DNA from: Fusarium oxysporum f. sp. lycopersici 4287 | Taxonomy: Eukaryota > Ascomycota > Sordariomycetes > Hypocreales > Nectriaceae | Direction of reading: 5' to 3' | Length of the DNA: 64,000 nt | NCBI RefSeq assembly: GCF_000149955.1 | Contig: NC_030995.1 | Span: forward strand, 1,488,001-1,552,000 | Shown: piece by piece, positions 47,230 to 59,069 of the stretch | How positions within the stretch are numbered: position 1 is the first letter of the stretch | How the letters are laid out: each line of letters begins with the position of its first letter | Position numbers and translations under genes: made by a program | The notes under the pieces: model-generated | The model's input: the letters and a program-made list of their open reading frames with translations, nothing else | Databases searched by the model: none | What the model was told of the DNA's origin: nothing

Positions 47230-48587
47230 GACGATAGTGTGCCTGTCAAACGAAAAATGGCCATATAATGCATTGCCCGGATGGAGTCCCATTGTATAAA
47301 ATACTCAACTTCGACCTGATGATGCAGCAGCTGGCTGGATACTTCGCTTTCGTCCTGAATTGGACAACCCGCAGTTCTTAGACTTTCTTCCTGGTAACGA
47401 GACATTACTAATAATGTAATTAAAACTTGACACTCTTTTACGAAATGCCTGCAACCTCTTTTACTAGAAAGCGTTGATCGAACTTCACCCTCGGCTCGAG
47501 GGTAGCTATTCTCTGCTGGTTACATGGCCAGGCGACAGAATCCATGATGCCATGATGATCAAGAAAGCATCATTTCTTCCGACTTTCTCTCTTGGTAAGC
47601 ATGAAGAAGAATTAGGCTCCTAGATTGCACATGTGAAATTCTCTCGAGTGTTTACGCGTTAGGTCTTGTGTGGAATATTTGGATCTTGGCACCACTTCTA
47701 AGTTTTGTTGTTCAGGTGTGCTGAAGTAATGCATGTATGTCTATCGAGTGCTATATAAGGCCGCGAAGAAGTATTATTGAAACGAAATATGGATTTGTTT
47801 GACCTAAGGCTTTGTTCTTCCTGGAATCGAAAATTTTGCTACATCTGGATTACCTCTGGGCAACATAACCAACCGCATGTGAGCTTAGATCAGACATGCT
47901 TGTAAGGCGATTTAAACAACACAAAAGCGGTGACCGGATTAATAATTCCATCAGATACTCTTTCTGGAAGAGTTTCTTCAAGACAAGATCCAATCACCAC
48001 TGGGTTCAAGGATATGCTCCAGATTGGGAAACCTTCTCAAACGTGCTCATTCCGTGCCAAGACCACAGGCATTCCCAGCCCAACGGTCTCAAGCACCATA
48101 AACGAGCCTATGAGGCTGTTGATGACAGACACTTACACTTCAAATAGCATGCATTTGTTAGCTAAAGAGCGGGATGGTGGCCTTAAATCTGAGTTAATTT
48201 TATGCTTATCGCTACTACCTGCAGAAGCAGACACCACCAGCATGAACATTGTCGATCTTGAAAGAGATCGACATACTTCAGGTCAAGAGTTTAATCACTC
48301 TCAAGCATACGAAAGAACTGTCCTTCCATGAAAGCTTGATTCATTCTGACTTTGTGGTTCTATAAGAGTTGAATCTTGGGCATCCAAGTTATCCCAGTCA
48401 GTTCAGAGAAACAAGACCCAGATCATTTATTCTCTTCCACTTTAAATTGAGCAAGATAGACCCCTAGCCAAGACAAAAACTTGCTCACCGTGGCGTGTTA
48501 TCACCCCAGCTCACATCTACTCGTAAAGATTTAAAGATTGAATGCCCACCTCTGTGTACCTAGATTGCAGGATCACCTCCCAAAACT
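47230..48587. other. intergenic, no supported gene
   Basis: About 1.4 kb. A frame of about 133 codons at 47930-48331 has no ATG start and no family resemblance. The upstream ATG at 48542 ahead of the ferric reductase is discussed under findings. Confidence 0.5.
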
Positions 48588-50894
48588 ATGGCTCAATCAA
48601 AGAGAGTGGCTCTACCAGCCCTCCTAACACTATGTGCCATTGGCGTCCAAGCCGATGGCACAGGCCTCATTGGCTGGGGAAAGACAATGTACAACCCAAC
48701 ATGCTCCTTCGCCTGTCGACAAGTTATCCGAAAACAACAACTCTCCTGTACTCCTACCGAGTCGACCGAGAATCATGGGACAGCGCATAATCCCGTCACG
48801 ACACCGCCCGATTGTTTTGTGGAAGACCATATCTTTCTTAAGACTATGGCTCTTTGCATAGACACATACTGTCCCCTCGCAGGGAATCCTTCTATGAGTC
48901 TGATCGAAGACTATTGGGCATCGCATCTTGGAACAGGAACTATTGGAAAGTATGACTATGTTCCGGTCATGTCGTATGAAGATGCTTTGAGTGCGGCCAG
49001 GGAAGACGAATCGATGGCTTCCCATAGCGCAAATTCGACGTCTGGTCACAACAGCGGTAGCCATCATAAGAAGAGAGCTGCTCTTTTCCCGCGCCATGGT
49101 GGCCACGATACATCTTCTCATGAAGGCCTAGTAACCTTCAATGTGTCAAGTCCTTTGCCCGTCACCGCTGGCGGAACAGAGCCCCTCAACGAGACCAGCT
49201 TCATCGGCCCTGAGGACTGGCAACTCCAGTATAACTATCTCTATGACTTTGAGACCAACGAGGCTGGCCATACAACGATGACTATCACCATCACTCTCGT
49301 GGCCATCTGCCTACCAGTTGTCCTCTCACTGTTGAGATTCATACCCGGCCTGACTAAGAGCCGAGGATGGGCTTACTGGCAATCATTTCTGGTTGTCCCA
49401 GCGGCGTTTGGTAAGCGACATCGTGAGCCAACTGTCGCTGGCAATGTTCCCAACAGTGGACAGGCACTCTACATCGCCTTAATCAGCATTCTCAACATCC
49501 TACTCTGGCTCGGACCATATACAGTCCATCAACCTCAGGCTAGCTTTGCCTCCCTCAAGATGCAGACGATCAGCGTCGTAGGCAACAGGGCAGGTGATAT
49601 GGCAATGGGCAATGTTGTGGCTTTGTTCCTCTTTTCAGCTCGCAACAATATACTTCTCTATGTCACGGACTGGAGCCATAGTACATATCTCCTGCTGCAC
49701 AGATGGCTTGGATACTGGGCTATCTTCCATACGATTGTTCACTCTGCCATGCTTCTTGCCAACTATGTCATCCAAGGCACATACGAAGAAGAGCTGGTAC
49801 GTGAGTACTGGATTTGGGGTATTGTAGGAACAGTGGCAGTGTGTGCGATATTGCCCTGCTCGCTACAGCCAGTCAGGCAGAAGATGTACGAGTTCTTTCT
49901 CGGATCGCACATAATCTTAGCTCTTCTCTTCATTATTGGATACTACTACCATATCTGGTATCTTTATGGGTACAATTGGGGCTATGAGATCTTTGCATTC
50001 GTGGCTGGAGGTATTTGGGGTCTCGAACATGTCGTTCGACTAGTTCGCATGGCTTGGCAAGGTAATCGAAAGGCAACCATCTCGACCATTTCAGATGTTG
50101 ACGGAGAGTACATCCGAATCGAGATTGATGGAAAGCCTCTGGAGGGTGGTGTTGCGTATCTTGCTTTCCCTACGCTTTCGTGGCGTTTCTGGGAGACTCA
50201 CCCCTTTTCTGTCGCATATTCTGGCTCATTGACTAGTGAGAACAGCCGTCAGCCATCGACAACTGGTGCCAAAGAAGAAAGTGTGACAGTCTCACCTAGC
50301 TCTGAGACAGATGCTGAAAAGGCTGGTAATATCAATCAGAACACTTCAGTTGTTAGCGCAACTGAGGGGAGATCTACTGTCTTCTATGCTCGGGTCCGAA
50401 CGGGCATGACCAAGAAACTCGCATCACGAGTATCTGGCCAGCAATCTGAAGCACTTCAACTTCGGGTGATCGTCGAAGGACCTTACCATCATTCCGGCCA
50501 TATTTCACCTCAACTCTCACACTGCAAAGACATTTTGTGTATTGCCGGAGGTGTTGGCATCACAGCCTGTCTCCCATATCTTCGGCAAGGCGTTTCAGGC
50601 AATACAAAACTCTTCTGGTCGAGCCGCAAGAAAGGTCTTATCACAGCCCTAACACCGGCTCTTGCTGATCTGCCAAGGAGTGTACAGGTCGAAACCGTTG
50701 TGGGGGAGCGTTTGGGTCTTAGGGGCATCTTGACCCAAGAACTGATTAGAGCGCCAGATGATGGTGCGCTGGCGATTGTCATGTGTGGACCTCCCGGTAT
50801 GGCTGATGAAGTGCGTAGAGACATTGTTGAGATTGTGAGGAGCAGCGCCTTATGCCGCGCCTATGTGCTCCTAGATGAAGCGTTTTCTTGGTAG
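48588..50894 (+). CDS. ferric/cupric reductase, FRE type
   Basis: Single exon of 768 aa. It reduces extracellular Fe3+ or Cu2+ at the plasma membrane using cytosolic NADPH. A signal peptide (residues 1-22) precedes an outer domain with several cysteines (YNPTCSFACRQ, CTPTES, CIDTYCP) and a His-rich stretch (about 148-180). About seven membrane segments start near residue 228. Heme-ligating histidines fit HRWLGYWAIFHTIVH and the later SHIILALLFIIGYYYHIW. The FAD-binding motif is HPFSVAYSG. The NADPH site is CIAGGVGITACLPYL, with MCGPPGMADEV near the C-terminus. The nearest genes are not other iron-uptake components. An out-of-frame ATG at 48542 overlaps the start. Confidence 0.92.
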   Translation: MAQSKRVALPALLTLCAIGVQADGTGLIGWGKTMYNPTCSFACRQVIRKQQLSCTPTESTENHGTAHNPVTTPPDCFVEDHIFLKTMALCIDTYCPLAGNPSMSLIEDYWASHLGTGTIGKYDYVPVMSYEDALSAAREDESMASHSANSTSGHNSGSHHKKRAALFPRHGGHDTSSHEGLVTFNVSSPLPVTAGGTEPLNETSFIGPEDWQLQYNYLYDFETNEAGHTTMTITITLVAICLPVVLSLLRFIPGLTKSRGWAYWQSFLVVPAAFGKRHREPTVAGNVPNSGQALYIALISILNILLWLGPYTVHQPQASFASLKMQTISVVGNRAGDMAMGNVVALFLFSARNNILLYVTDWSHSTYLLLHRWLGYWAIFHTIVHSAMLLANYVIQGTYEEELVREYWIWGIVGTVAVCAILPCSLQPVRQKMYEFFLGSHIILALLFIIGYYYHIWYLYGYNWGYEIFAFVAGGIWGLEHVVRLVRMAWQGNRKATISTISDVDGEYIRIEIDGKPLEGGVAYLAFPTLSWRFWETHPFSVAYSGSLTSENSRQPSTTGAKEESVTVSPSSETDAEKAGNINQNTSVVSATEGRSTVFYARVRTGMTKKLASRVSGQQSEALQLRVIVEGPYHHSGHISPQLSHCKDILCIAGGVGITACLPYLRQGVSGNTKLFWSSRKKGLITALTPALADLPRSVQVETVVGERLGLRGILTQELIRAPDDGALAIVMCGPPGMADEVRRDIVEIVRSSALCRAYVLLDEAFSW

Positions 50895-52745
50895 TTTTGG
50901 TGGTGGTATGTCACTCAATTAAACAATCAAGATGACGATCTGCTCACTTCACGCGAGCTCTACACTACATTACCTAAATGACCTTGAATTAGAATTGTTC
51001 ATCACTATAAGACTAGATGTCTTATGCAAATCGATCTTCATTTCATCATTTACCATTTTGCTAACATTAGGTCCAAGCTGGCGGGACTCAACTAGCCGTT
51101 ATGAGAAACGCGGACCGAGCGGATATATCTACTTGAACTCTATTCAGAGACGTTCTCGTTTCAAGATGAACTTCTAGATCAAGCTAGATTATTTCATGTC
51201 GCATTGACCTGTTTTGACGTAAACGTCAATTTCGGCATCGATAGTTACAAACCTTGAGTTGCACATAGCATGTTCTATAAAAATTTCTGAGACCATCACC
51301 GTAAGCTATCGATGGGTGAATCTCCCATGTGGGATATTCTCGTAACCAGCATCGTACACTCGACTGAAGAGGTCAGCATCTGCATTTGATTGGTTCTGTG
51401 GTCAGGAAGTTCACGTTGGAGATCACGAGTGCGGCGTTGACCCGAGCGAATAATTGACAAATACCAAGAGCTAGATATGCCAGGTTCTGGTCCGGGTCAA
51501 GAGGAAGAATTCTCACGTTTTACCCCTGGCAGCTGCATCCTTGACATCCGATGACTTGAAGCTTGGCCCTGCAAAGAAGGACAGTACTACATGAGGTAGG
51601 TGATCAAGTTTGACATGCAGTGGCGTTAACAGCGCTCTGGAACCTCCTGTATATGAGACCACCTGCCTAATGTGTATTTTTCTTTATCATGATTAGGTAC
51701 TCGTGGCGTTTGAATAGGCTATATGGCTTGGGCCCGAGTGACCGAACAACCACATGGCATCAAAGTATGTTCTGAAGTGTGAGTGCATGACTTGACTTGA
51801 CATGCAGATTGATTGACAGCTGAGGGAGCTGGTTAGAGTTCCCCGATAGCCGTTGGATCTACAATTACCCGACCATAAGAAGCAACAACAGAATTTTCTG
51901 ATATATAAGATCTGTGTTATATGCCAACAGCTGTCAGAACGACAACCAATGATTCCAAGACCCAACGTAAAAAACGGACCGACCTCAACCAAACCTGTTG
52001 AGCCAGCTGCGAAACAAGTGCAGTTTCCAGTGCCCGTTGGTTCAAAGCCCTGGCCCTGCCCTGCTACTCGGCTGTGACATCCCAGGCTCTGATCGTTCAA
52101 TGATAATCGACTCTTTGAGGTAAAAAGCCTCGGCTGCTCTGTGGATCTGCTCCGCCCGGAAGCCAAACCTCGAATAGCCTAAGGCCCTAAAACCCCTCCG
52201 GCCCCAGCGTTAGCCCCGGCAGCTTGGTCCAGAGGAGGTAACTGAATGTCAAAATCCGTGGGTTTCCCCCGAAGCCCGGACGCCATTTCCATTTCTTTAG
52301 TGCCTGTCTCTCACTGAGCCCTTGCTCTGGAGATTTTTTTTTCAAGTCGCTAAACTAGGGCCCCCTGGCTCTTGCATTCGACCACTGACGATGGCGTCTT
52401 CTAGCGTAAGCCCTCCCATTCCTTTCTGTAAGCCATTAGCCATCACCAGGAACCCGCCGTCACGCGAGGCCGTAGGCTCGCAAGCAAGGTACGGTGTAAT
52501 CCACTCTTGGGTCTTGGCTTGGGCTCTTGGGCTTAACGACGAGGATCTCAAGGGTGTCAAGTTGCCCTTTACGGTTCCATGCGTGGAGGCGGGTCGACGC
52601 GGAGGCGAACGGCGAACCGTCTCTGCTCTCAGCTCACTAGAGTAGTTATAATCATGCTCCCTCTTCTTCTGACACCCGCTGCCGCGGGCCTCTCTCTTCT
52701 TGATCGTCTTGTGCATTTGATTTCACGATACCAGTGACAGACAAT
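50895..52745. other. intergenic, long upstream region of receptor gene
   Basis: About 1.85 kb without a supported gene. Short frames in the last 400 bp (for example an ATG at 52391) would be uORFs if the receptor transcript is long. No repeat or RNA is recognised. Confidence 0.5.
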
Positions 52746-54021
52746 ATGCGCAATCCACCGCTGGAGGTGGTGGCCTCATGGCCCCCGCCAAACTATGACA
52801 ACCCCGTTCATCGTGGGCCTACACTGCTCATTGTCGAGGTCACTATCATGTCTGTTGCCATTCTGACACTCATGGCCCGTTTGTACGTCCGCATATTCAA
52901 GGTGAACAAGCATGGACTCGATGACTGGCTGATGCTGGCTGCCATGGTAAATATTCCTCCCAACCTCGGCTGCATGTGCAACCCACGATGATCATCTCCA
53001 ATGCTGACTTGCGGGACTTCCAGGTGTTTGGTATTGGTGTTACTGTCTGTGTCATTCTTGCAGCTCAGCTCTACGGCTGGAATATCCATGTCTGGGATCT
53101 CAAGAAGTCTCAGGCGGAAAATGGTCGAAAGGTTTCACTCGCTGCTCAGACACTCTTTCTATTTTCCTCGGGCCTGGCGAAGAACTCTATCCTCGTCTCG
53201 TATCTCCGTATTGCCCCGGCCAAATCTTGGCTTCGTCGTTTGACTTATGCCTCACTGATTCTTGTCACGTCGCTCATCTTCATTTTCCTTATTGTTCTTT
53301 GGACACAATGCAACCCAACCTCTGCATACTGGAAGCTGGACGGAGGTGACAGTTGCCGTCCTGAGGGACCTAGTGTACTGTAAGTCACTATCTCGAGTTA
53401 TTCCTGATAATCACTAACTGTATGTCTTTTAGGAGCCAAGCCATTACCACTGTCATCACTGATCTCCTTGTCTGCGCCCTTCCTTTACAAACACTCTTCC
53501 ACCTAAAACTGCCTTTCTCCCAACGAATGGCCCTCATTGTCGTCTTCTCTCTCGGCCTCGTCGTTGTCTTCGCGGCCTCTATGCGCGCATACTACACCCA
53601 TTATGTTACCGATGAAACCTACGATGTCACCTGGCAGGGCTTCCACCTTTGGATCTGGACTGCCGTAGAGGCTAACCTTGGAGTCATCTGTGGCAGTGTA
53701 CCAGCCCTTCGACCCCTATTCCGAAACATGTTTCGATCCAAGAGCAGCAGCTACTACAACAAGACGAACTCTCATGCCTACCCACCCGGCACAGCTCCAG
53801 GTGTTGTCACAGTCGTCACCAGCCCCAAGAAGAACTCCCGAAACTGGACCGATAGTTTACAACGAAACTCCAAGGGAGTTAGGATACAAGACGACCATAT
53901 CGATATTGAAGGGGGATACAACGATGCTAGACGACAAAAGAGCTCAGATAGTGGAGCGTCGTCACTCGAGATGGACACGTGGCCACCGAGACCACAACCT
54001 AGGTCTTGGCCTACAAATTGA
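52746..54021 (+). CDS. fungal rhodopsin-type (Pth11-like) seven-helix membrane protein
   Basis: Three exons, 52746-52946, 53024-53379 and 53433-54021, give 381 aa with phases closing. Seven hydrophobic segments can be read, the first starting at GPTLLIVEVTIMSVAILTLM. The loop motif HGLDDWLMLAAM is the DDW signature of the fungal rhodopsin-domain family (PF20684), which includes Pth11-like receptors. AKNSILVSYLRI and LWTQCNPTSAYW are also typical. The C-terminal ~100 residues form a Ser/Asp-rich cytosolic tail. Ligand unknown; proteins of this family often sense surfaces or host cues in plant pathogens, but that is not shown for this one. Confidence 0.85.
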
Positions 54022-55048
54022 CGAGGCATGATAATTTGACATATATTGGCGTTCTTGAAATTTGGGTGGGATTTGGATAAGCTTTACGAAGCAGGAATGG
54101 GCATCATGGATAAAGGTCTAGGCACCAAAAAAGGATTCAAACAGAACTTTGCTATACTTAGCACGACATGATGAAAAAAATTTCGTTTTGCCCAATTATT
54201 GATCCCTATTGCAAAGCTGAACGACATCCTCATCTACCGTCGAGTGCATAGAGGACGGGTCTAGCCATAACGAAAAAGGCAACTTCTGGAACTTGGCCGT
54301 ATACTTCTCTAGCCAATCGACATTTCACGACCACAGGAATTTTAATTAGCTGAAAGTCAAATTGCATGGGTAAAGCTTGATTGTATTAGACGTCAAGCCA
54401 AGAAATCGGAGATTTTGTCCATGTCGCAATGGACTTAGGTACCTATCTTGTGAAGACAAGTATTTATTCCTGGCTATGCCCTCAACGTCAGCAACACGAG
54501 ATCAAATCATTCAGTGTGATGGATGGGCAAATAGACACTTGGCATCATACGACATGTGAACCAAATAGGTAGTGACATCAAACTACTGACGTTTTGTACA
54601 TGATCTCATGTTGAGCTCCGACCCCGCCTATTCCATTCATCCCCACCCCGTCCGCGCCGTGCCGTCCGGCTTCAGCTCCGGGTCCTACATATCTATTCTC
54701 AGCCAAGTATGACACAATGGGAATGAGCAGTGAGTATCAGCAGAGGAGCCAGAAATGACGTATAGCTCCAGCTATGAGAGACCTTTAATAACAATGCATA
54801 ATAAAATAAGGCTTACATCATCTTGACACATAGGATTGATTATTGTTTGCATTGAGAGGCTGGCTCGCAAAGGATGAACCCCACTCCTCCGCAGCCAATC
54901 CCGCATCCCGCTCCGATGCAGGTGAGCTGAGCTGAGCTTCCTTCCTTGAGACCGTCGTGTTTATGTAACATCATTTCTCTAAGGGCTCCAGCTCTCCTCA
55001 CTTTCATCTTTGAATTCTCACATCAACGCCTAAATAAGCATCACCATC
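54022..55048. other. intergenic, no supported gene
   Basis: About 1 kb with 3' flank of the receptor gene and the promoter of the GST-like gene. No feature stands out. Confidence 0.5.
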
Positions 55049-55894
55049 ATGTCTCAGCCAGATCCCAAGCGTGTGAAAACTGATGACGATGCTCCCTATG
55101 AGCTCATCTACTGGCCAGTCATTCCCGGTCGCGGCGAATTCGTCCGCCTCGTGTTCGAAGAAGCTGGTGTTCCATACTCAGACGTTGCACAGCACATAGA
55201 GAAGGGCATGAACGCTGTCAAGAGTCTTACTTCCACAGACAACATTGGCGATGAGCATAACCCGCCTGCTCTAGCTCCGCCAGCTCTCAAGCACGGCGAT
55301 CTTCTCATTTCTCAGACGCCCAACATTCTTCTATACGTCGCTCCGAGGCTTGGTCTAGCGCCCAAAGAAGGAAACGGTGTGTATCATCTCAATGAGATTG
55401 TTTTGACGATCCTGGATGGCCTTGTCAATGAACTCCATGATACTCATCATCCTATCGCCATTAGTCTCTATTATGAGGACCAGAAGGAGGAGTCCAAGAA
55501 AAAGTCCAAGTATTTCATCAAGGAGCGCCTCCCCAAGTATTTCAAGTACATGCAGCGAGTGCTTGATGCCAAAACCAGTGGTGAGGGGCCATGGCTATAT
55601 GGCGACAGCTTGACCTATGCAGACCTCGTACTTTTCCAGGTGAGTGACATTTACACAATGACTGTCAAGTTCTTCTTCAAGTTGCTGACCACCCACCAGG
55701 CTGTCGATGGTACCAAGTTTGCCTTCCCCAAGTCTACTGAGGCATTGAAGAAGTCTGGTGAATACGACGGCGTTTTCAAGTTATATGACGCTGTCAAGGA
55801 GAGACCCAACATTAGCAAATATCTTCAGAGTGACAGGCGCAGGAAGTACTCCGAAGGAATCTGGCGATATTACCCTGAGTTGGAGGAGGCATAG
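55049..55894 (+). CDS. glutathione S-transferase-like protein
   Basis: Two exons, 55049-55639 and 55700-55894, give 261 aa. The N-terminal thioredoxin-like domain shows YELIYWPVIPGRGEFVRLVF and later LLISQTPNILLYVAPRLGL, the SxT/P pattern of the glutathione site. The C-terminal helical domain has PWLYGDSLTYADLVLFQ, the GST C-terminal signature. It probably conjugates or reduces small electrophiles in the cytosol. The 60-bp intron (GTGAGT donor, GCTGAC branch, CACCAG acceptor) contains no stop and is a multiple of three, so the unspliced frame is also open (281 codons). The splice signals and the join LFQAVDGTKFAFP support splicing. Confidence 0.85.
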   Translation: MSQPDPKRVKTDDDAPYELIYWPVIPGRGEFVRLVFEEAGVPYSDVAQHIEKGMNAVKSLTSTDNIGDEHNPPALAPPALKHGDLLISQTPNILLYVAPRLGLAPKEGNGVYHLNEIVLTILDGLVNELHDTHHPIAISLYYEDQKEESKKKSKYFIKERLPKYFKYMQRVLDAKTSGEGPWLYGDSLTYADLVLFQVSDIYTMTVKFFFKLLTTHQAVDGTKFAFPKSTEALKKSGEYDGVFKLYDAVKERPNISKYLQSDRRRKYSEGIWRYYPELEEA

Positions 55895-56095
55895 GCAAGA
55901 GTCAAGGATTTGCAAGTCTGACAGAAAAGCCACCCTATCACATTCAAGTCGAAGAAGTTCAAAAATGTAACATGTTTTTGTTGCCTGACAAAGACTCCAG
56001 AATGCTCCATAGAGAATACCCAAGGTTCCATTCCATTTACCCAGCCCAAACCGTGTATTGTATGCCCCCCCTCCCATTTATAATGACTTCATAAA

Positions 56096-59069
56096 TCATG
56101 ATTGATGTCCATAATATCCTGTATCGATGCTGTCATGCCTGACTTGGATATTATCTTTCCTCCGCTGCGACACCGAAGGATCAACGCCCAGCGTATGATC
56201 ATCCCACTCTACAGCAGGTCTCTTCTCACCCGTTCGCGTCGTCAGCTCTCCATACAAATATGTCCCTCCCAATTCTCGAATACGCTGCTTACGCTCATCC
56301 CCATCCATGTCCGCCATGCCACTAAAGTGATCTACCATATTGCTCTCGCTCACGTAGTACATGGCTCCAGCGATGGAGCGAGGATCTACCGGCATATCAG
56401 GCCAGCGGACAATGAAGCTGAGTAGGATGGTAATTGCCATCAGAGCCAAAATTCCAACAGAAAGTCGCGCACAGATATCGTGTGAGACGCGCACTTGTGA
56501 TAGCGAGTAAGGGATGTTGGCGAGAAGAATGGGCATAAACTCAGAAAATATGGCCATTAGCGCAACTAGGCCAGGGAAGATTTGCCCATGCTTGAAGGCA
56601 GACCAGAAGCCTGAAAAAGGGTTGGTAGGTCTCGTGAGCAAAACCGAGTTGGATGCTGACTGAGGGCCATGCGACATGACCTGATATGGCACAACCATAG
56701 CGATAGCTGTATATAATTAGCCTTAGCTCGAAAGCAATATCTCGGGGAAACTTACTGATAAAGAAGGCTGTCCAGCTAAACGAGATAATAACTCCGAAAG
56801 CGGCAAACAAGAATCGAACACCAAAAGTCTGGCTATTCATGAAGTTCTTGAATGATGATGACTTGTCAAGTGTGAGGTGGTAGTAAAGCAGGAACACCAT
56901 CAACCCAAGCAGGAACAGCAAAAACACCAAACGCCACGCGAGACCTAGCATGACGAATGGGTTTCTTCGCCGCCTACTGACTGCCTGTGCGCCCACAGAA
57001 CTCGACTCTGATAGCGGATGATTATGCTGAAGGTTCTCCCCGGCGTCGTCGTAGAGAACAATGCCGTACTCAGTCTGGCCTGCACGGTTCTCAAAGAATC
57101 CGAAGCCGTATCGCTTCTCTGCCATCTCTTTTTCTATTCTTCGCTCAGAGTCTTGCTGCGGTCTGACATCTCTATTCGAGGCCAGCGATGCGACTCCTGC
57201 AACACTCCAAGGGTTTGCGTATACCCCAGTGTGGAACTTTCGAAGGAAGAATAGTAAACCGCATAGCAACAAGACCATCACCCCTAAAACTGCAAGGAGG
57301 ATGCGTGACGATAATGATGAGACACCCAGGGCTGGAGCACAACCCTCATAAGCGTTGATCTTGCACTGACCATGCATCTTGAAACCAATAGCTTCGACTG
57401 CCAGAGGTGTCAGAAGCGCGGAAAACAAAACGACAAGCATTGTGATGAATGGCACGGGATGACCATCGACAAGACCATTGAAAGGCTCTACAATTCCTGA
57501 CCAACTGCCGAAGTGAAGGTTCATCGACTCTGGTCCCATAGCACCGTCGACTCTATTCAAGGCGTGGAAGGGCTGAAAGAGTTGGGCGTTGTAGTCGATG
57601 ACTCGCGCAGGAATCGACAGCATGACTGCGAGAATGGGGGGAAGAAATTTTCCCAGGAAGTACTTTCCAGCATCGAGCTCATATACTGTAACCACAGTCT
57701 TGACTACTCCGCCAGTTGCTCCAGCTTCTGATGCATCATCGGTACCGGTGGGAGCGATTGTGGTGGTTTTTTCGTATGTTCTCGTCTTTCCTTTGATTGT
57801 TGAAATTATAGTCGATGAGTCTGTTCGTTCGGAGGTTACAGTCTTGAGTTTGTCGGCTGACTTGGTCGATATGATTGTCGTAGGTGCAGCAGACTTAGTA
57901 ATTGTTGCCAACGATGCGGCTTTAGTTGAGACTACTTGGTTAGTCGTAAGCAGTCCATCAACTCCAGTCTCAACGATGTCAACTGTGGTCTCGAAAGCTT
58001 CGATCTCGCTGACAAATGTTTCGCCTTCCTGAGAAACAACTACCTCAACCGTCTCGATATCCTTGACCTTGGTGACATAGGTTGTCGGGTCCAGCTTCTC
58101 GACTTTCTTCACTGTGTGGTCGTCTTCGACAGTGACGACATCAATAACCGTGGGCTTCGCCTTTTCTGTCGGCTTGGGCTTGCCAATAGGCTTCTGGTCT
58201 GTGTAGACAGAAGTAATGGTGATTTTACCGTATGAGACGTAGGTACTAGCGGATGCTGTCGTCTCTCCCACACTCTCGTATTGAGTAGGAGCCGCCTCGG
58301 TGATTACATGCGACAGAGTCTTTGTCTCGCCATCCTCTACGATAGTGGTGTAAATAGTCTCTGTCCTATCTCCCTCCAGAGTAGACGTATATGTGGTGGC
58401 TGCACCAGGAAGCGAATAAGCCTGGGTAACCGTTATAGCTTCCGTGTAGCTGATAGTACCGGGGGCAGCAGAATCAGAGCCTGAGGGATAGACGACTGAG
58501 TAGCCCACACTGATACTTGTGAAAACGGATTTTGTTGCCTCTCCCGGCCTGGTGGTGACGACCTCGGTGACGACCTTTGTTGGGATTACGGTATAGTCTA
58601 CGCTCGTCATGGTCGTGCCGTCCTTTACTGTCGTGGTAAGATCCCAGTGCGTACTGTACTCCGTGGTCTCGATCGTGGTGGTATATTTTCCTGTCGTGCC
58701 TGGTACAGTAACGACAGTAGACACGTCGCTCACGATGTAGGTCGTTGCGAGTCTTGTTTGCCTTGCTACTTCAGGGGTCATCGCTGTATCGTCTCGTGGG
58801 AAATTAGGGTTGCCGTTGTTGCTTCTCTTGTGGATGATCTTTGCTGTTCCATCTGAGTTGGGCATTTCTATCAGTGCCCAGATGACCAGTCCCATAACAG
58901 CCATGAGAAAGGCTATCTGGCCGATGATGAAGTACCATCGTAAAGCTGTAGGGCGATAGAAGGTCCTTTTCTTGCCGGAGGGGAACTTCTCTGAACTGGC
59001 GTCCCAAGACACATCGTCTGTGGCTTGAGGCTCGTAGCGCGCGTTGACGCCAGCCTGGTGAGAGTACAT
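56096..59069 (-). CDS. DUF3433 membrane protein with Thr-rich ectodomain
   Basis: Two exons, 56756-59069 and 56096-56706, joined with a 49-bp intron (GTAAGT donor), give 974 aa. A cytosolic N-terminus leads to one helix (YFIIGQIAFLMAVMGLVIWAL). About 330 residues of Thr/Val/Ser-rich sequence follow, with many TTT and T-x-T units likely to be O-glycosylated. The block AGKYFLGKFLPPILAVMLSIPARVIDY and the following QLFQPFHAL are the DUF3433 hallmark. Several more helices and a long loop complete the protein, which ends in an acidic/basic cytosolic tail. It may report on or anchor to the cell wall; this is inference from the ectodomain. It is a distant relative of the two-module protein at 15.6-19.8 kb. 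Confidence 0.8.

Noticed and set aside
47930..48331. 133-codon plus-strand frame upstream of the ferric reductase
   Set aside because: No ATG start, Ser/Thr-rich random-looking translation, no family match.
51693..52166. 157-codon minus-strand frame
   Set aside because: No motif or codon bias; lies in noncoding-looking DNA.
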